Position numbers and translations under genes: made by a program. Under the pieces are notes generated by a model. It worked only from the letters and a program-made list of their open reading frames with translations. It did not search any database and had not been told where the DNA came from. From assembly GCA_020055645.1 (NCBI GenBank), contig CM034546.1, positions 12,586,001 to 12,650,000 on the forward strand: DNA of 64,000 nt. Reading direction: 5' to 3'. Position 1 is the first letter of the stretch, and each line of letters starts with the position of its first letter. Below, piece after piece: positions 12,319 to 22,865 of this stretch. The stretch is from Tomocerus qinae. Taxonomy: Eukaryota > Arthropoda > Collembola > Entomobryomorpha > Tomoceridae.

Positions 12319-13943
12319 GACAGATTTTATTTGATATAGGTAAATGTTTTTCCCGATGGCTTCCAAAATACCATTTTCCTGTCTCTACATGTGGGGAATG
12401 TCAATGGCAACAAACAACTTTCAGGAAAAAAATCATTTTTGACCCTGTCAGTAGTTATATGAAAAAAACCTCTTAAAAAGGAAAGCAAAATAACTTTTGA
12501 ATCCCTGGACGGATTTTGATGAAACTTGGTATGGAGAACCGCCATAAGTATATCTCCAGAGGTATTTTGAAAGAGCAATAACGTTCCAGTTTTTCGATTT
12601 CAAAAGACCCGGCAGAGTTTAAAAAAGTGGGTTTTTTCGGGTTTTTACCAGAAATAAAAAGTTTTTTCGAACATCTGCTCGGTTCAAATTAAAGAGATTA
12701 TCAAACTACACTTTGAGGGTATATCAAGTATTTCACTGTCAATGACCCCCGCCCGGTGTCAAAGGTCAAAACTTGGTATTGTGAAGAATTTCACCGTCTG
12801 AGGTATCAATCGAAAGCTAACAAGGACCCTGATGTCGCTAAAGCCATTATTTTGGCTAATAATGACCACTAAAAGAGTTTACGGGTCATATAATGCAACC
12901 ATACTTAAACATAGATGTATCTGAATACTCACAAAATTGCGACATAATTCCGAAAAAACATGCACATTTCTGCATACTAAACGCAACAATCTGTCATCTA
13001 ACATATCGTTAAATGTCATTTGTCACGTTAACATGCCAATCCGGGTCGGAGGTAAGTGAAATTTCAATATATAATGACGATTCATAATATCATTTCCTTC
13101 CATGCATTAAGTACACACATGGCCGGGCACGGGCCTATGCATTAAATTGGATTCTGAGTACGAGTTACTGTACAATTAATGGTGACTAATAACCCTAGTT
13201 TGTGAATTCGTAATTGTTACCTGCGCTTTTCTCATGTCCGAATGACATCCAAAAGCATGTTAGACGACACATGGAAGTCTTTAATATGCAGAAATGTGCA
13301 TGTTTTTTCGGAATTATGTCGCAATTTTGTGAGTATTCAGATACATCTATGTTTAAGTATGGTTGCATTATATGACCCGTAAACTCTTTTAGAGGTCATT
13401 ATTAGCCAAAATAATGGCTTTAGCGACATCAGGGTCCTTGTTAGCTTTCGATTGATACCTCAGACGGTGAAATTCTTCACAATACCAAGTTTTGACATTT
13501 GACACCGGGCGGGGGTCATTGACAGTGAAATACTTGATATACCCTCAATGTGTAGTTTGATAATCTCTTTAATTTGAACCGAGCAGATGTTCGAAAAAAC
13601 TTTTTATTTCTGGTAAAAACCCGAAAAAACCCACTTTTTTAAACTCTGCCGGGTCTTTTGAAATCGAAAAACTGGAACGTTATTGCTCTTTCAAAATACC
13701 TCTGGAGATATACTTATGGCGGTTCTCCATACCAAGTTTCATCAAAATCCGTCCAGGGATTCAAAAGTTATTTTGCTTTCCTTTTTAAGAGGTTTTTTTC
13801 ATATAACTACTGACAGGGTCAAAAATGATTTTTTTCCTGAAAGTTGTTTGTTGCCATTGACATTCCCCACATGTAGAGACAGGAAAATGGTATTTTGGAA
13901 GCCATCGGGAAAAACATTTACCTATATCAAATAAAATCTGTCT
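12319..13943. repeat. Long near-perfect inverted repeat (arms about 660 bp, spacer about 300 bp)
   Basis: The left arm (12319-12982) and right arm (13279-13943) are reverse complements with only a few visible differences, for example TTGAGGGTATATC against an AATGTG variant near 12715 and 13545. The two arms can be translated into an identical 83-residue peptide on opposite strands; this follows from the symmetry and is not evidence of a gene. The spacer (12983-13278) shows weaker inverted similarity. A transcript across it would fold into one long hairpin. Confidence 0.9.
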
Positions 13944-14244
13944 TTGCTGCTTTCCAGGTGCGTATCCAGAAGGGGTAGAGCAAACAAATATTATGACAAA
14001 AATGAGACATATTCGCGGAAAGCGCGAAATATTTTTGCTTATCCAGGGAAAAATCTCCTCTTTTTCTCAGGTTTAGGGGGGATGGGGCCCCAACCCCTGG
14101 ATCCGGGCTTGTTTTTTTCCGTAAATGTGGACACAATGTCATATTTTGGTCTCTTTCTGAATACATTTGTCATGAATTTTATTTATTCCACATTTTGTGT
14201 AACATTTATTTTTGACCCCACATGTTTCTAGCGTTGCCATATGG
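13944..14244. other. Short GC-rich stretch between hairpin and LTR element
   Basis: It contains CGCGGAAAGCGCGAAA and a G/C-rich palindromic patch, GGGGCCCCAACCCC, near 14083. No gene was found. Confidence 0.35.
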
Positions 14245-14595
14245 TATCAGGAGGGAAATCCGGGTTAGACTGAAAGATGCCCGTTTCCTTGTATTCCTGA
14301 CTCTGGTTCGACTCAATGCACCTAAAACTGCTAGATTTTATGATCGGGATGAGTGAAATGACTGCACAAAAGAGAGAACGACGAGATTTGGACACAGACA
14401 AAGTAGTGGTTTATTATTCTCGAAATTATGACACGATCGTATTTACTCTAAGTTCCCTAAAACCCGACACTGACTGACTAACGACGACGAGGGTTCCCGA
14501 CCAACTGGTGAGTCCGTCTCCTTCTCCTTCAGTATAAGGAGTCGTAGTGGGTGAGACTGGGAGGTGGGAGGCATTTGCATGGGAGCCTCCTCATA
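14245..14595 (-). repeat. LTR (3' LTR in element orientation)
   Basis: This is the 351-bp copy of the direct repeat; it shows no difference from the partner at 22515-22865. The purine-rich tract (GGGTGGGGTGA, minus strand) abuts it at 14596-14606. Confidence 0.85.
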
Positions 14596-15246
14596 TCACC
14601 CCACCCAACAAGTCCCCTACAACCTGTGGTGTGGAACGGGTTGAGAATGGAAGGGTTAAGTGGATAAAATGATATTCCCTTCCAATATTACAACAATCAT
14701 ATAAAAAGCATAGTACATCATGTTATAATAATTTTGGTGTAATTTCGTGTAATATGTGTGTACAGTGTGTTTGAATGTAATGGTATTACATAAATATTAC
14801 CTAATTTGATTTTGGTACATTAGCTTGTCTATATTAACATATGTGTCCTTTATACAATAATAATATTAAATTGAACAGTTTTAGTTTGTTAGTACTAATT
14901 ATTATGTAAGAGCATGCAAAAAGTAAATTTATAACATATTATACAACATGAGTCTTAATTTGGGGTATACTGACATAAACTCAGGTAAGACAGGTACGTA
15001 GAGAATTCCTTGGAGAAATTTTTGTCCAGAAGTGGTTGAGTTCAAGTAAATTTCTCTGCTTCATTCAAAAAGTGTTTCTCCTGTCGTGCGGTTGTGGATT
15101 TGTTTGTTGTGAGTTATTGTTGGTGTGAATTTTTTGGACATTTGTTTGAAATTTTGAAGTGGACTTTCTGTTAATAAGTGTACATTTTTTTGTTTATATT
15201 TTGTATATTTGTTGTTGATAATTTAGTAGTGTTTGAGTTAGCTGTA

Positions 15247-17042
15247 ATGGCTCATTTTAAGGGTGCTGAGAGAGTTGGTGGTGACAAGTACCGACTCATA
15301 AAAGTTTTGCCTTCACTCGACGATTTCGATGGTAGTCACCTCTATGAGATCGGTGTGATTTATACTGACGACAACTTATGTTCGGACGATCTCTTGAAAA
15401 AAAAATCTGATGACTGGCACTCAAAATATAAATCTATGTACGCCCATTTCTACCAAAGTGTAGGTTATACGTGTAGTGGAAAGATTATTCCGTCGATTGA
15501 GGATTGCGCTAAGTCGAAGAAGACTAAGGCCATTGCCCGTAAGAAGCAAGAGGAGAAACGTCGCAATCGGATGTGTGTGATGACCCATCCAGATAACTTT
15601 GTCCCGCAGCTTTTGGAGGATGCAAAATCCGAACATGCCCGAAATCTGCGAGTTGAGAAGGCACTGGAGCGTGGTATGCATTTTATTTTTGTTCATGTCT
15701 ACTCCATCGTGTTTAGTATGGCTGAGTTTTTGTGAAATTTTTCAGGCATTAATTTATTCTAATATTTTTGGTTTCAGCTGGCAAGAAAGATTTGAGCTAT
15801 GTGCCCGGTCTGGATGTGGATGTCCCGGCTTGTTCGTCTAAGCAAGCATTAGATGCGGCCCAAAAATTGACGGCTGTCCAAGTTGAAGAGGAGTCTACGA
15901 GTTACGAGTTACGAGTTTAGTCTCTTTGTGCAGCTTTAGCCAAAGCTCTGCCATGCACTTTGTCGGTGGACATGACCCGTTTTTCAGTTGGAGGTGGCAA
16001 ATTCGGAATTTTCCGGGATATTTTGGAGCAAAATTCTCGAACTATTAACCTGAAGAAAGTGATGCCCCAGCTATCCGAAGGTAATTCATTCAGTAATCCC
16101 ACTTAATGAGTTGCAATACCCGCATTTCTGATGCAATTCCACCGTAATTTTAGTATATTATTATATACCGTATTTCCGTAATTTAGTACCCCCGGCTTCT
16201 ATTGGATGTAATGCTTCACGTGTAAAAGATGTTGTGATGGCTGCCGATGTGACTGCTTATACTGTCAATGGACCGCGCGTTGCTGCGTTGAAACGAAGAA
16301 TCCGACGTCTACAGTGTCGCATCAAGTTGATGAGGTTGAGCCGCAATAAAAGGATAACGAATGGTAAGTCATTTTCTGTTTGTCTTCAAAGAGATGTATA
16401 CGTTGGCTGTTGTAATGTACTGTATATTAATAATTATTATTTCGTGTTTGCAGCAAAGAAGCGAGCACGCAAGACCGAAGGTGACCGATGCAAATTAATA
16501 AGAAAATTTGTCCGCGATTCCAAACCTAACCCAATTGTAGAGCTTCAGCCTCCTCAGTCCCATCCAAGTCTACAATTGTGGAAAGTTGCTCGTAAGTTGG
16601 GTATTAGTACATTGGCGAAGACAGTTCCAAATGGACCGGCTTGTGTGGACGAACCCAAAGAGGAGAAATTTGATTCCGCCATTGGTGTAATGGGAAGTCC
16701 TGTCGTTGATCCGAAGATGTCTGTAGAGAGGCCTGGTCCCTCTGTTGTGAAGCCTGAACCGAACTGTTTGTTTTGTGGTAAGTAACCCTTTTTCCATCTA
16801 ACTTGTCAAAATTTTTGTAGTTGTATTGTGTATATATTATATTGATTTTAATTCATTTTGTTGTTTGATTTTTCATAGGTGGGCACCATGTGAGTACCAA
16901 GGGCCGCTCACGCTGCCGTGATATTCATCTAGGCAAGGCTGGAGTACACAAGTGTGCCATCTGTGGGAAATCGTTCTCTCGAAAGGATAGCTTGACCAAG
17001 CATGCGAAACTCGTCTCATGTGAGCGTTTCCTTAAACTGTAG
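15247..17042 (+). CDS. Five-exon C2H2 zinc-finger gene inside the LTR element, antisense to it
   Basis: The exons are 15247-15673, 15778-16080, 16187-16363, 16454-16777 and 16879-17042. All four introns are phase 1 with GT/AG borders. The predicted protein is about 460 residues. It has an acidic and basic N-terminal part without a recognised domain, a basic stretch (KRRIRRLQCRIK), then a C-terminal CLFCGGGHH segment and one classical finger, CAICGKSFSRKDSLTKH. An AATAAA lies 26 bp after the stop (17069-17074). One in-frame TAG (15918-15920) follows a short GTTACGA duplication in exon 2, so the allele may be broken. It runs opposite to gag within the two LTRs. It could be a captured host gene or an accessory gene of the element. 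Confidence 0.7.
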
Positions 17043-17068
17043 ATGCTATTCTGTTGCTTGCTTGGTGC

Positions 17069-17074
17069 AATAAA
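17069..17074 (+). terminator. Polyadenylation signal of the zinc-finger gene
   Basis: AATAAA lies 26 bp downstream of the TAG stop of the last exon. Confidence 0.6.
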
Positions 17075-17479
17075 GTGTATACTTGGTTTCCCATTGAAAA
17101 TGCTTGCTTGTATTACTTTTCTTTTGTAGCTTCATATAGTATGGATATCCTGTAGCGCTGGCTTTCATATTACTAGCTTATATTAATGAAATGGTATACA
17201 TCGTAAAATTTCTTGTTTCCTAGGTATTTTCGTCCTGTGTCGTGTATTGCATGTAACTGTGTTGGTCTCAAGAATTCTTCCGAAGAGACTTCATGTGAAA
17301 CACACATTTAGCATAGGGAATTTCATATCCCCACCAAATACACTGGTTTCCCTTTTAATTTTTATATTCTTCCATAATGTTAGTATAGCACCAATGAAGA
17401 CTGTGGTTCCATATTTGTCGAATACGTTTCTCTGTTTAACTTCATTGTATTCTGTTTAACTGCATTGGAGAAGTGAACG

Positions 17480-17820
17480 CATCATCACCCTGAAGTTAAC
17501 GCACCACCAGACTGTCACCACCAAAAGGGTTAATCACCACCAAAATGGTAGTCACCACCAAAATGAGTAATCACCACCAGAAGGGTTAACCCCACCGGGT
17601 ATTTTTGACCAATTTTATCTTTTGACGGCTAAACCGAACCCGCCAAACCCGCCGTAAGTAGAAGGTACTCAGGGTTTCCTAACAATAATTATTGGGTAAA
17701 CCCGCCGAGTATCTTGACGCTTAGAGATGACTTGGGTCACTTAATACGCGAACCCGCCGTGACCCGCCGATGGAATAAATTTACCCGCGGGTGTTTAACC
17801 CGCCATATCTAAGTATATTT
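17480..17820. repeat. TCACCACCAAAA tandem repeat and AACCCGCC-rich stretch
   Basis: From 17505 to 17585 the motif (A)TCACCACCAAAA recurs about five times with small changes. A related CACCACC repeat occurs at 21608-21680, so the two bracket the gag-bearing block. From 17630 to 17810 the motif AACCCGCC or ACCCGCCG occurs about seven times. No gene was found between 17820 and 18600. Confidence 0.6.
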
Positions 17821-18627
17821 GGTTTGATGGCTATTAAGCTTCATGATATATAGTTACACACACTATATAGTGTATCAATACTTGCTGTTAATATACTTGA
17901 ATCTTATGGTGCTTATGGCAGCATTTAGTGTTATTCCATATGACCGTTCCCAGCATATGAAAACTTGTGATCTTCTCCTTCCAATTTGTGTTTGAAGATC
18001 ATGAAATATGTACTGGAGTCATTTCTGATGTCCATCGCAGCTTTTAGTCGTAGTGTGCATATAATCATTCCAATACGCAAAGCACGCGTTTGTATTCCCA
18101 TGATGCCCATGGATGCAATAAAGCTATTGCAATTCGCGCACTGATGAATAACGACTGTCGCAGCATATAGTCCCGTACCATATGATGAATCTGAAAGTAG
18201 TAGCTGGAGACTTATACGTGAAATATAATATATCTATGTAGTGGTACATAGTATATGACGTAATATTAAACCATTTTAACCCTTTTTCAAATTCATTTTC
18301 ATTCTTGAATTGTCATTGAAAATAAATGAATGGGTCAATAACTGAATGAATTTGTCGTTAACGTAGGAATTTGTTTCCCAATTGAACTGGCGATGTCCAG
18401 TGTCGTTAGAACGTTAAAAATTCTCTTGCATGTTCCCAAAATAATTTTTTTTAAAGATCCTAAATCTTCTGAAATGGAGAAACACAAGATTTCTTCGTCC
18501 TCCAATTTATATTCTTCAATTTTTGTTCCGGTTTTCTTGAATATTACTTAACTTAATTCAAACAATTTACTATCTTTTAAAATTTTCCATGCCTGAATCT
18601 TTCATTCCTCTTTTTAGTTCTCTTGGC

Positions 18628-19203
18628 TTAAGTAGCAATGATTGACTTTATAACCCGTTTATCTTGAAAGAAAATAATTTTCTTAAACTGAAGATTGTTG
18701 CTTCCCTCGGAACTATCAATCCTTTTCGTCTGTAAGGCTCTTTGCTTTCGCGAAATGCCAAAATGGCCCAAGTACTTGTACTTGAATTTTCTGAATCCAC
18801 AGTAATATTGTAGTCCTCTTGCGATCTTCCGCTGACTGAGTGTGTCCCAATAACATTCACTCTTTTCGTTCTTCCTTCCCCCAGGAAAACGTAACTTTTT
18901 CGAGCCCTGCCCGTTCAAAATGCCACTTGATTGCGCTGAGCATTGCCCCATTAGCACTGCCCATCCCAATAAAAATAACAGAATCCACATCTTCACTTTA
19001 GTAAGGCTTCGCAATACTCGCGTTAGCCAAAATGATACATTTATCTTTATTGTCCTGAACCGATTTTCTTCTTCCACAACTTGACTGTTGATATTTATCT
19101 TAAACTTTTCGGGAATTTGACCCATAATATAAAGTTTTAATTGCTTAATTCTGATCCTTGTGTTTGTTTCCTTGCGCATAATTTTCTCGTGTGAGACACA
19201 CAC
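18628..19203 (-). CDS. Unrecognised ORF of the LTR element with a signal-peptide-like segment
   Basis: A 191-codon frame overlaps the end of gag by about 60 bp. Its middle has a hydrophobic stretch, MWILLFLLGWAVLMGQCSAQ, with an AQS-like cleavage site, followed by a Gly/Lys-rich mature part. A second frame at 18648-18860 contains NITVDSENSSTST, which looks more protein-like, so a frameshift near 18860 is likely. Its place after gag would suit an accessory or envelope-like gene, but no family was recognised. Confidence 0.4.
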   Translation of the reverse strand: MCVSHEKIMRKETNTRIRIKQLKLYIMGQIPEKFKININSQVVEEENRFRTIKINVSFWLTRVLRSLTKVKMWILLFLLGWAVLMGQCSAQSSGILNGQGSKKLRFPGGRKNEKSECYWDTLSQRKIARGLQYYCGFRKFKYKYLGHFGISRKQRALQTKRIDSSEGSNNLQFKKIIFFQDKRVIKSIIAT

Positions 19204-20179
19204 TCTGTTCCTCTCCGGAAACGCCCATTAAATGTAACTGATTAAATTCTTTTCTATTTTCAGCTCCGTTGTCATCATTCTTGAAAAATAAAAGTTGTTC
19301 ACATGATGATGGGCCGCGGCTCCCAGCATCAGTGTCTTCAGAATTATTCGCTGTCGTTTCGTTTCTACTTCCAGTAGAACTAGATGTCTCAAATTGTTCT
19401 GAAGTCCGTACATTTGAGTTTAAAAATTCCGGTGCTAAGGCGTCCCCCAGCATAAAATCAGTCAACTCTTCTGTATCCTCCGATGATATTTGATCTGTAC
19501 TATTGTACATTGCAATTTGCTCATGTTGACAGAAATAATTGTTGTAAATCTTCTCTTGATGACGAATGTTTCGTAATGGAAACGAGTTTCCCGTTGCCAA
19601 ATATAACCGTTTGAATTCCTCTGTTTCATTCTCCGTAGAGTTATTTGCCTGGTGAACCACACCGTTTGCAATTCGCGATACGCGATTTTTATCTTCTATA
19701 CTTCTCTGTATAAATTCTCCTATTTCTATTAGCGCATTTACTGTGTACTCTGTTAAGCCACAGGTAAAAATCTTTATATCAGGGTGCAAAGCTTCTCTGC
19801 ACTTCTTTACCGCTTCTTCTTCTGTTTCCCCAGGAAAAAGTAAATTATTTAAATTTATGAAGTCATACACAAATGTTCCAATATCTTCATCCATACTTTG
19901 TCTTCTAAACGTTAATTCTCTTTGTTTACGATTCTTCTTTGGGTAGAAGCTATGTCTTTCCAAATAGGCAGACTTGAAGACATCCCACGTAAAATTCTGA
20001 GTTATAGCATGCTTGAACCAATGATAGTCATTTCCCCGTAATACGCACGGTAAATAGTCAATCCAATATTCTTCATGTAAACCGATAGCTTTATAATAAA
20101 GTTCCAAGTCCTTTAAATATTCTGAAGGATTATCCCTAACTTCAGGTATAGGTACCCTGCATCCGCAAATAGAATCCAT
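19145..20179 (-). CDS. Gag-like protein of the LTR element
   Basis: This 344-codon frame resembles the retrotransposon gag (capsid) family: YLKDLELYYKAIGL, WIDYLPCVLRGNDYHWFKHA, then FKSAYLERHSFYPKKNR and FVYDFINLNNLLFP. Gag assembles the particle that packages the element RNA. The C-terminal third is Glu/Ser/Thr/Asn-rich and carries no CCHC zinc knuckle. It is the only clearly recognisable structural gene of the element. The start (20179) is the first methionine of the conserved region. Confidence 0.8.
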   Translation of the reverse strand: MDSICGCRVPIPEVRDNPSEYLKDLELYYKAIGLHEEYWIDYLPCVLRGNDYHWFKHAITQNFTWDVFKSAYLERHSFYPKKNRKQRELTFRRQSMDEDIGTFVYDFINLNNLLFPGETEEEAVKKCREALHPDIKIFTCGLTEYTVNALIEIGEFIQRSIEDKNRVSRIANGVVHQANNSTENETEEFKRLYLATGNSFPLRNIRHQEKIYNNYFCQHEQIAMYNSTDQISSEDTEELTDFMLGDALAPEFLNSNVRTSEQFETSSSTGSRNETTANNSEDTDAGSRGPSSCEQLLFFKNDDNGAENRKEFNQLHLMGVSGEEQSVCLTRENYAQGNKHKDQN

Positions 20180-20332
20180 TTTTCGTCCAGAGTAGTAAAG
20201 TTAAAAATTAACAACTTATTTAAAATTCTTTGTAGTATGCTAACAACGTCTTCAATTGTTCAATTCGTACGGTTGTACAGGTCGTGTATCGTTGTAGGTA
20301 AAATAAATGTAAAATGATCCATAAGGTATGAT

Positions 20333-20710
20333 TTAACATCCCCTTCTCCGGACCCTAAACCTGTCCAATTCGTCCCCGAATTCTGTTACAAACTCGTCCA
20401 AGCCGTATATTAAATCCTTCCCGATGACTATGGGTGTATTCATGTAGTCGTATACTACAAAATCGTGCAATACTGTAACGTTGTTCTTCTTTATTCTTAA
20501 TCTAACCTTCGGTAAACTTATGTTTCCAAGATGGTCCAGCTGTATATGATAATTGTCGTTGCTCATTAAGCTTCTATATTCTGGAAATAGCCTTACTGTA
20601 TCTGCAAGTACCGCCGAAATAGGAACTCTCGAATCTGAATGTCCAATTATATTCAAAGGCGATGCTGGTCTAGCAGGATGACTGACTTCTAGCGTCGTAT
20701 AAAAGTGCAT
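20333..20710 (-). CDS. Possible retropepsin-derived ORF upstream of gag
   Basis: This 125-codon frame ends with VRLRIKKNNVTVLHDFVVYD and PIVIGKDLIYGLDEF, like the C-terminal half of retroviral-type aspartic proteases (Vxxx-xxx-ILGxDWL). The expected catalytic D-T/S-G is not clear; the nearest candidate is VLADTV. Its place before gag, not after it, is unusual and suggests rearrangement or a new use. Confidence 0.4.
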   Translation of the reverse strand: MHFYTTLEVSHPARPASPLNIIGHSDSRVPISAVLADTVRLFPEYRSLMSNDNYHIQLDHLGNISLPKVRLRIKKNNVTVLHDFVVYDYMNTPIVIGKDLIYGLDEFVTEFGDELDRFRVRRRGC

Positions 20711-21283
20711 GTTTATCCCCCAAGCATTTTATTCTAATCAATATTCTTCTTAATCCTTGTTGACTACGTAAATAGTTGATAATAATTTTTCAACTGTTGA
20801 TGCTTATCTTCTTCTGAGACTGTCAGTATGTCCTGAGCTTGTCCCCCGTAACTTGTTGTCCCCCAAGTTATTTTTAATAATAATGCATGCGTTAGTATTC
20901 TTGTTTATCCAAATATTTAGACTACAGCTCCAGAATATGCTGTGCTGGTCCCTTCACCAAGAAATTTTCTATAATACAATCCCCCAAGTGAGTTGGTCGA
21001 ACCCCCGTGTCCTCTTAATCCCTAGTCGGTCCTCGAGTATCCAAATTTGCTTTCCGTGAACTGATAAGTTTTTCCTTCTTCAACCTTTAAGGTAATATGG
21101 TAGCCCAAATTGTATATATTGCTGTGCATGTAAAATGTTTATTTTTCTTGTTTTAACTTTCTGGCTCATTAGAAATGTTCCCCAGTCAAATTAGGTCCTT
21201 TGTTTTCTTGTTGTTTGTATTCCTCTGAAATGCATATATAATGATATACATATAGCAACACGCTAACCCCGCACGTTGACGGC

Positions 21284-21599
21284 ACGAGAACACTCGTATC
21301 ACTATAATAATAGTTACTCAAATCTTCTTTCCGATGTAAATCGCTATATTATGGATACACCATGCGATATAAAATACGAGAACACTCGTGTCACTGTAAC
21401 TACACTCACTAGACTATGCTTATCGCTAATGTAAATCGCTATACGCGCTTACTTCTGGATGCACCAGGCGATACATAGTACGAGAACACTCGTATCATTA
21501 AGTTCTTCTTTTCTGTAGGTAAGTCGCAATACGCGAGTTATTGTGAGCCCACAAAGCTATATCCTTAATGCACAAGGTAGCATGTACGAGAACACTCGT
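21284..21599. repeat. Tandem repeat with a palindromic core, four units of 92-105 bp
   Basis: The exact 14-bp palindrome-with-loop ACGAGAACACTCGT occurs at 21284, 21376, 21481 and 21586, followed by a (A/G)TCA motif each time. Between the cores, ATCGCTAT, CACCA-GCGATA and similar blocks recur with more divergence. It lies in the 5' leader of the LTR element (minus orientation), between primer-binding site and gag. Confidence 0.85.
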
Positions 21600-22494
21600 A
21601 TCACTATAACACCACCAGATTTTTAGTGTCACCACCAAATCTGTGTGTATCACCACCGTCGTATGGATTTAACGCCACCGTCCTTCGAGTGCAATAGCCT
21701 TGCTCTGGTCCCTATCGCTGATTGGTCGTTGAAGTTTGAGCGTTTCCGAAGCGTCACTAGAACTCAATGACAAAGGCAATTAGCATAAACTCCACCAAGA
21801 ACATGAATGCTTAATTTGACCGTAACGTCCTTTGTTCGTAGCTTGTAGTTATACTTTACGTTCCCGAATTGAAATTTCAGATTCACATACAATTTTTAAG
21901 TACAGTATCTTGTCTTATAATCAAAATTTTGAAAAGATGTTTCCGTTTCGGTAATTTATATAATAAAATGAATGTATGAGACCAAATAGGTAAGAATTTA
22001 CGGCTAATAAAATTTGAAAATTGTAGTGCTTCAATTTATACTTGTAACTTCAATGTGCTCAAAATGAATATTTTGTAAGAAAAATTGTGTTTGCACACAA
22101 AATGAAATTATGAAATATTTGTTACTGTTAATCTAAGAGAAAATAAATAATTTTTGGAACGATACCAGTACAATAGCGATGTCCCCTCGCTGTAAGTTTT
22201 CTTGTCGGCGAGTCCGAATTCCCAAGTTGCAGACTCCGAATTTCACTGTTTTTCGATTCCGAGAAGACAACAGGTAAGTCCCGCAGGCACACACAATTTC
22301 TCCGAAAATTGTATCTCCAGTCCGCTGGGCACCGATTTCTTTCAGCTTCCCTCTGCTTTGGTGAACACACCCAAGCCCAAAGTAAAACACACTTCACTAT
22401 TTCCTTTGCCCAACTACTCTCTCACAACGCCCCGCAGTACTCCGTCACACCAACACCGAAAATAAATTTAGCAAGTCCGAAAATAGGTGAAAGA

Positions 22495-22512
22495 GAGTCG
22501 GGTTCGGCACCA
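22495..22512 (-). other. Primer-binding site, near match to tRNA-Phe 3' end
   Basis: TGGTGCCGAACCCGACTC (minus strand) starts with the expected TGG. It is complementary to a tRNA 3' end ending CGGCACCA, which fits eukaryotic tRNA-Phe except for one missing base. The tRNA assignment is from family knowledge. Confidence 0.6.
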
Positions 22513-22514
22513 CT

Positions 22515-22865
22515 TATCAGGAGGGAAATCCGGGTTAGACTGAAAGATGCCCGTTTCCTTGTATTCCTGACTCTGGTTCGACTCAATGCACCTAAAACTG
22601 CTAGATTTTATGATCGGGATGAGTGAAATGACTGCACAAAAGAGAGAACGACGAGATTTGGACACAGACAAAGTAGTGGTTTATTATTCTCGAAATTATG
22701 ACACGATCGTATTTACTCTAAGTTCCCTAAAACCCGACACTGACTGACTAACGACGACGAGGGTTCCCGACCAACTGGTGAGTCCGTCTCCTTCTCCTTC
22801 AGTATAAGGAGTCGTAGTGGGTGAGACTGGGAGGTGGGAGGCATTTGCATGGGAGCCTCCTCATA
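22515..22865 (-). repeat. LTR (5' LTR in element orientation)
   Basis: This is the partner of 14245-14595 and has the same length. On the minus strand it is followed two bases later by the primer-binding site. Confidence 0.85.

Larger units (their letters stand above)
14245..22865 (-). mobile_element. LTR retrotransposon (8.6 kb, identical LTRs), minus orientation
   Basis: Two direct repeats of 351 bp (14245-14595 and 22515-22865) look identical by eye. They are flanked by ATGG (14241-14244 and 22866-22869), a 4-bp target duplication as in Ty3-like elements. Orientation comes from a primer-binding site next to the right LTR and a purine tract next to the left LTR on the minus strand, and from gag on the minus strand. 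The LTR ends (TATGAGGAGG and CCTCCTGATA, minus sense) lack canonical TG/CA. No reverse transcriptase or integrase was found, so it cannot move by itself. Confidence 0.85.

Noticed and set aside
12327-13934. Two identical 83-residue frames on opposite strands
   Set aside because: They are a mirror effect of the long inverted repeat, with no protein-family features.
16570-16797. Minus-strand open frame over exon 4 of the zinc-finger gene
   Set aside because: Shadow of the plus-strand exon, which has proper splice sites and phase.
22202-22626. Open frames at 22.2-22.6 kb
   Set aside because: They overlap the LTR and primer-binding site and have no consistent composition; leader sequence of the LTR element.
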